NCBI GenBank assembly: GCA_965207475.1
Contig: OZ242278.1
Coordinates: forward strand, 1,922,001-1,986,000
DNA: 64,000 nucleotides
DNA from: WTFY01 sp011523795
GTDB taxonomy: Bacteria > Pseudomonadota > Gammaproteobacteria > UBA4575
Direction: 5' to 3'
The notes beneath the pieces are model-generated. The model was not told the origin of the DNA. It did not search any database and was given only the letters and a program-made list of their open reading frames with translations. Position numbers and translations under genes: made by a program. This document shows, in pieces, positions 61,974 to 64,000 of this stretch (the first letter of the stretch is position 1; every line of letters starts with the position of its first letter).

Positions 61974-62555
61974 ATGAGTAAAACCGAAAAGAAACCGAAG
62001 CCGAAGAACGTGCAGGCTGACGGGGAAACGCTGGAAAATCGTGATGTGGACGGTGAGGAATCACCGGATGAGCCCGATGGGGACGCACTGCTTGAGGAGC
62101 TGGAAGATGCAAAGCGCATGGCGGGCGAATGCCAGGACAGGATGCTTCGCATGCAGGCGGAAATGGAAAACCTGAGAAAGCGGGCTCAGCGTGACCTGTC
62201 CAACGCGCACAAGTTCGCGATCGAGAAGTTCGCCGGTGAACTGCTGCAGGTCAAGGACAGCCTGGAACTGGGCCTGGGTGCGGGGGATGTGAAGGCGGAA
62301 AAGCTGCGTGAAGGCACGGAATTGACCCTGAAGATGCTGGTCAGCACCATGCAGAAGTTCTCCATCGAGGAAATCGACCCGGCCGGTGAGGCGTTCGATC
62401 CCAATCTTCACCAGGCCATGACCACGCAGGAGAGCCGCGAGCACGAACCGAACACGGTCATCCAGGTCATGCAAAAGGGCTACACGCTGCACGAAAGACT
62501 GCTGCGCCCGGCAATGGTCATCGTCTCGAAAGAACCGGATGCTGCCGGGGACTGA
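61974..62555 (+). CDS. grpE: Nucleotide exchange factor GrpE
   Basis: A 193-residue cofactor that releases ADP from DnaK. Disordered acidic N-terminus (residues 1-40), long coiled coil (ECQDRMLRMQAEMENLRKRA) and the beta domain with FDPNLHQAMTTQE. No CIRCE-like repeat precedes it. Confidence 0.97.
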   Translation: MSKTEKKPKPKNVQADGETLENRDVDGEESPDEPDGDALLEELEDAKRMAGECQDRMLRMQAEMENLRKRAQRDLSNAHKFAIEKFAGELLQVKDSLELGLGAGDVKAEKLREGTELTLKMLVSTMQKFSIEEIDPAGEAFDPNLHQAMTTQESREHEPNTVIQVMQKGYTLHERLLRPAMVIVSKEPDAAGD

Positions 62556-62591
62556 TGGGCACACCGGCGGGTTCCGGCGCATGAAGGGTGC

Positions 62592-62619
62592 CTTGAATCC
62601 GGGAAAACTGCCCCAATAT
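62592..62619 (+). promoter_or_regulatory. Sigma-32-type heat-shock promoter of dnaK
   Basis: CTTGAAT (62592-62598), 12-bp spacer, CCCCAATAT (62611-62619). Close match to the sigma-32 consensus, about 70 bp before the dnaK ATG. Confidence 0.75.
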
Positions 62620-62688
62620 TCATGAACCATAGAAGAATTTTTACACCGGACCCGTCTAGCAGGGGCCGGACAATCTTGGAGACAGACA

Positions 62689-64000
62689 ATGGGAAAGATC
62701 ATTGGTATTGATTTAGGCACCACCAATTCGTGCGTGGCCGTCATGGAAGGCAGCACGCCGAAGGTGATTGAAAACAGCGAAGGGGATCGAACCACGCCTT
62801 CCGTCATCGCCTTCACGGAGGACAACGAGGCCCTGGTGGGGCAGTCGGCCAAGCGCCAGGCCGTCACCAATCCTGCCAACACCCTGTTTGCAATCAAGCG
62901 CCTGATCGGCCGTCGTTTCGAAGAGGACGCCGTGCAGAAGGACATCAAGCTGGTGCCCTACAAGATCATTAGGGCGGACAACGGCGATGCCTGGGTCGAG
63001 ACCAGCCATGGCAAGATGGCAGCGCCTGAAATTTCGGCCAGGATCCTGATGAAGATGAAAAAGACGGCGGAGGAATACCTGGGCGAGGACGTCACCGAGG
63101 CGGTCATTACCGTGCCGGCATACTTCAACGATTCCCAGCGCCAGGCGACCAAGGATGGCGGCAAGATCGCGGGACTGGACGTGAAGCGGATCATCAACGA
63201 GCCCACGGCCGCGGCACTCGCCTACGGCATGGACAAGAAACGCGGTGACAGCAAGATCGCCGTGTACGACCTGGGTGGCGGAACCTTCGATATCTCCATC
63301 ATTGAGATCGCGGAAATCGACGGTGAGCACCAGTTCGAGGTGCTGTCCACGAACGGAGATACCTTTCTCGGCGGGGAAGACTTCGACATGCGCCTGATCG
63401 ACTACCTCGCGGACGAGTTCAAGAAAGACCAGGGTTTCGACCTGCATAACGATCCGCTGGCCCTGCAGCGCCTGAAAGAGGCGGCGGAGAAGGCAAAGAT
63501 CGAACTGTCTTCTGGCCAGCAGACCGAGGTGAACCTTCCGTATATCACGGCTGACCAGAGCGGGCCGAAGCACCTCAACATCAAGGTGACCCGTGCCAAG
63601 CTGGAGGCCCTGGTGGAAGACCTGGTACAGCGCACGATCGCGCCCTGCAGGCAGGCCCTGCAGGATGCGAACCTGAATGCCTCGGACATCAACGACGTGA
63701 TTCTGGTCGGCGGCCAGACCCGCATGCCCAAGGTGCAGCAGGTCGTGCAGGACTTTTTCGGCAAGGAGCCCCGCAAGGATGTCAATCCGGACGAGGCCGT
63801 CGCTGTCGGTGCGGCCATCCAGGCGGGCGTACTCGGGGGGGATGTTAAGGACGTCCTGCTGCTGGACGTCACGCCGCTGTCACTGGGTATCGAAACCCTT
63901 GGCGGTGTCTTGACGAAGCTGATCGAGAAGAACACCACCATACCGACCAACGCGCAGCAGGTGTTCTCGACCGCGGAAAACAACCAGACCGCCGTTACGG
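62689..64000 (+). CDS. dnaK: Molecular chaperone DnaK (Hsp70), N-terminal two thirds (runs off right edge)
   Basis: ATG 62689 opens 437 codons to the window end without a stop. MGKIIGIDLGTTNSCVAVME, AVITVPAYFNDSQRQATKD, YDLGGGTFDISI and VGGQTRMPKVQ are the Hsp70 ATPase signatures; the beta substrate domain begins (DVTPLSLGIETLGGVLTKLI). The missing C-terminal lid and, presumably, dnaJ lie beyond 64000. Confidence 0.98.
   Translation, partial: MGKIIGIDLGTTNSCVAVMEGSTPKVIENSEGDRTTPSVIAFTEDNEALVGQSAKRQAVTNPANTLFAIKRLIGRRFEEDAVQKDIKLVPYKIIRADNGDAWVETSHGKMAAPEISARILMKMKKTAEEYLGEDVTEAVITVPAYFNDSQRQATKDGGKIAGLDVKRIINEPTAAALAYGMDKKRGDSKIAVYDLGGGTFDISIIEIAEIDGEHQFEVLSTNGDTFLGGEDFDMRLIDYLADEFKKDQGFDLHNDPLALQRLKEAAEKAKIELSSGQQTEVNLPYITADQSGPKHLNIKVTRAKLEALVEDLVQRTIAPCRQALQDANLNASDINDVILVGGQTRMPKVQQVVQDFFGKEPRKDVNPDEAVAVGAAIQAGVLGGDVKDVLLLDVTPLSLGIETLGGVLTKLIEKNTTIPTNAQQVFSTAENNQTAVT

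Overview
The window is from a gammaproteobacterial chromosome. The evidence is the conserved housekeeping order tRNA-Leu / tig / clpP / clpX / lon / hupB / tRNA-Val / tRNA-Asp / ppiD, the set methyltransferase / rnhA / dnaQ, the genes smpB, ratA, rnfH, bamE, recN, nadK, hrcA, grpE and dnaK, and sigma-32-type promoters ahead of lon and dnaK. Housekeeping DNA is GC-rich. The gene order would suit a Chromatiales-like lineage, but I cannot place it to genus from sequence alone.

Layout. 1-5.8 kb (host): the N-terminal part of a DUF1302 outer-membrane protein, an OFA-type MFS transporter followed by a small membrane reading frame split by an in-frame TAG, a PQQ-type sugar dehydrogenase, and an unrecognised secreted protein. 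5.83-31.90 kb: a 26-kb integrated element bounded by a 46-bp perfect direct repeat of the 3' part of tRNA-His, with an integrase just inside the tRNA. Its left end is a mobility and maintenance module: integrase, HTH regulator, a replication-type protein whose gene contains palindromic repeats, a 640-bp non-coding stretch, a 41-codon TTG-started ORF, and a second tyrosine recombinase that appears to start at ATT. The rest is visibly more AT-rich cargo: several HEPN-like proteins, a one-polypeptide type ISP restriction-modification enzyme with two trailing genes (putative nuclease, AlbA_2/GHKL ATPase), a three-gene graspetide cassette (twin-core precursor, ATP-grasp ligase, membrane protein), an ApeA-like HEPN protein, an 1128-residue membrane protein, and small orphan genes near the right end. 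I see no relaxase, secretion or capsid genes, so the element is either mobilised by a helper or non-mobile.

31.9-64 kb (host): CPBP protease, tRNA-Leu, the tig-clpP-clpX-lon proteostasis block, hupB, two tRNAs, ppiD, fabI on the opposite strand, a YejABEF-like peptide importer, a beta-barrel protein, a five-LysM lytic transglycosylase, a methyltransferase, rnhA, dnaQ, a small lipoprotein, smpB, a sodium-coupled transporter, ratA-rnfH, the opposite-strand nadK-recN-bamE run, and hrcA-grpE-dnaK (dnaK runs off the end).

The best candidate for an undescribed system is the graspetide cassette at 21775-23645. It encodes a peptide with two copies of a T-x-T-x4-E-x-D-D core, its ligase, and a three-helix membrane protein coupled by a one-base stop/start overlap. 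It has no protease or ABC exporter and sits between restriction and HEPN defence genes. The 1128-residue membrane protein next to ApeA is the second candidate.
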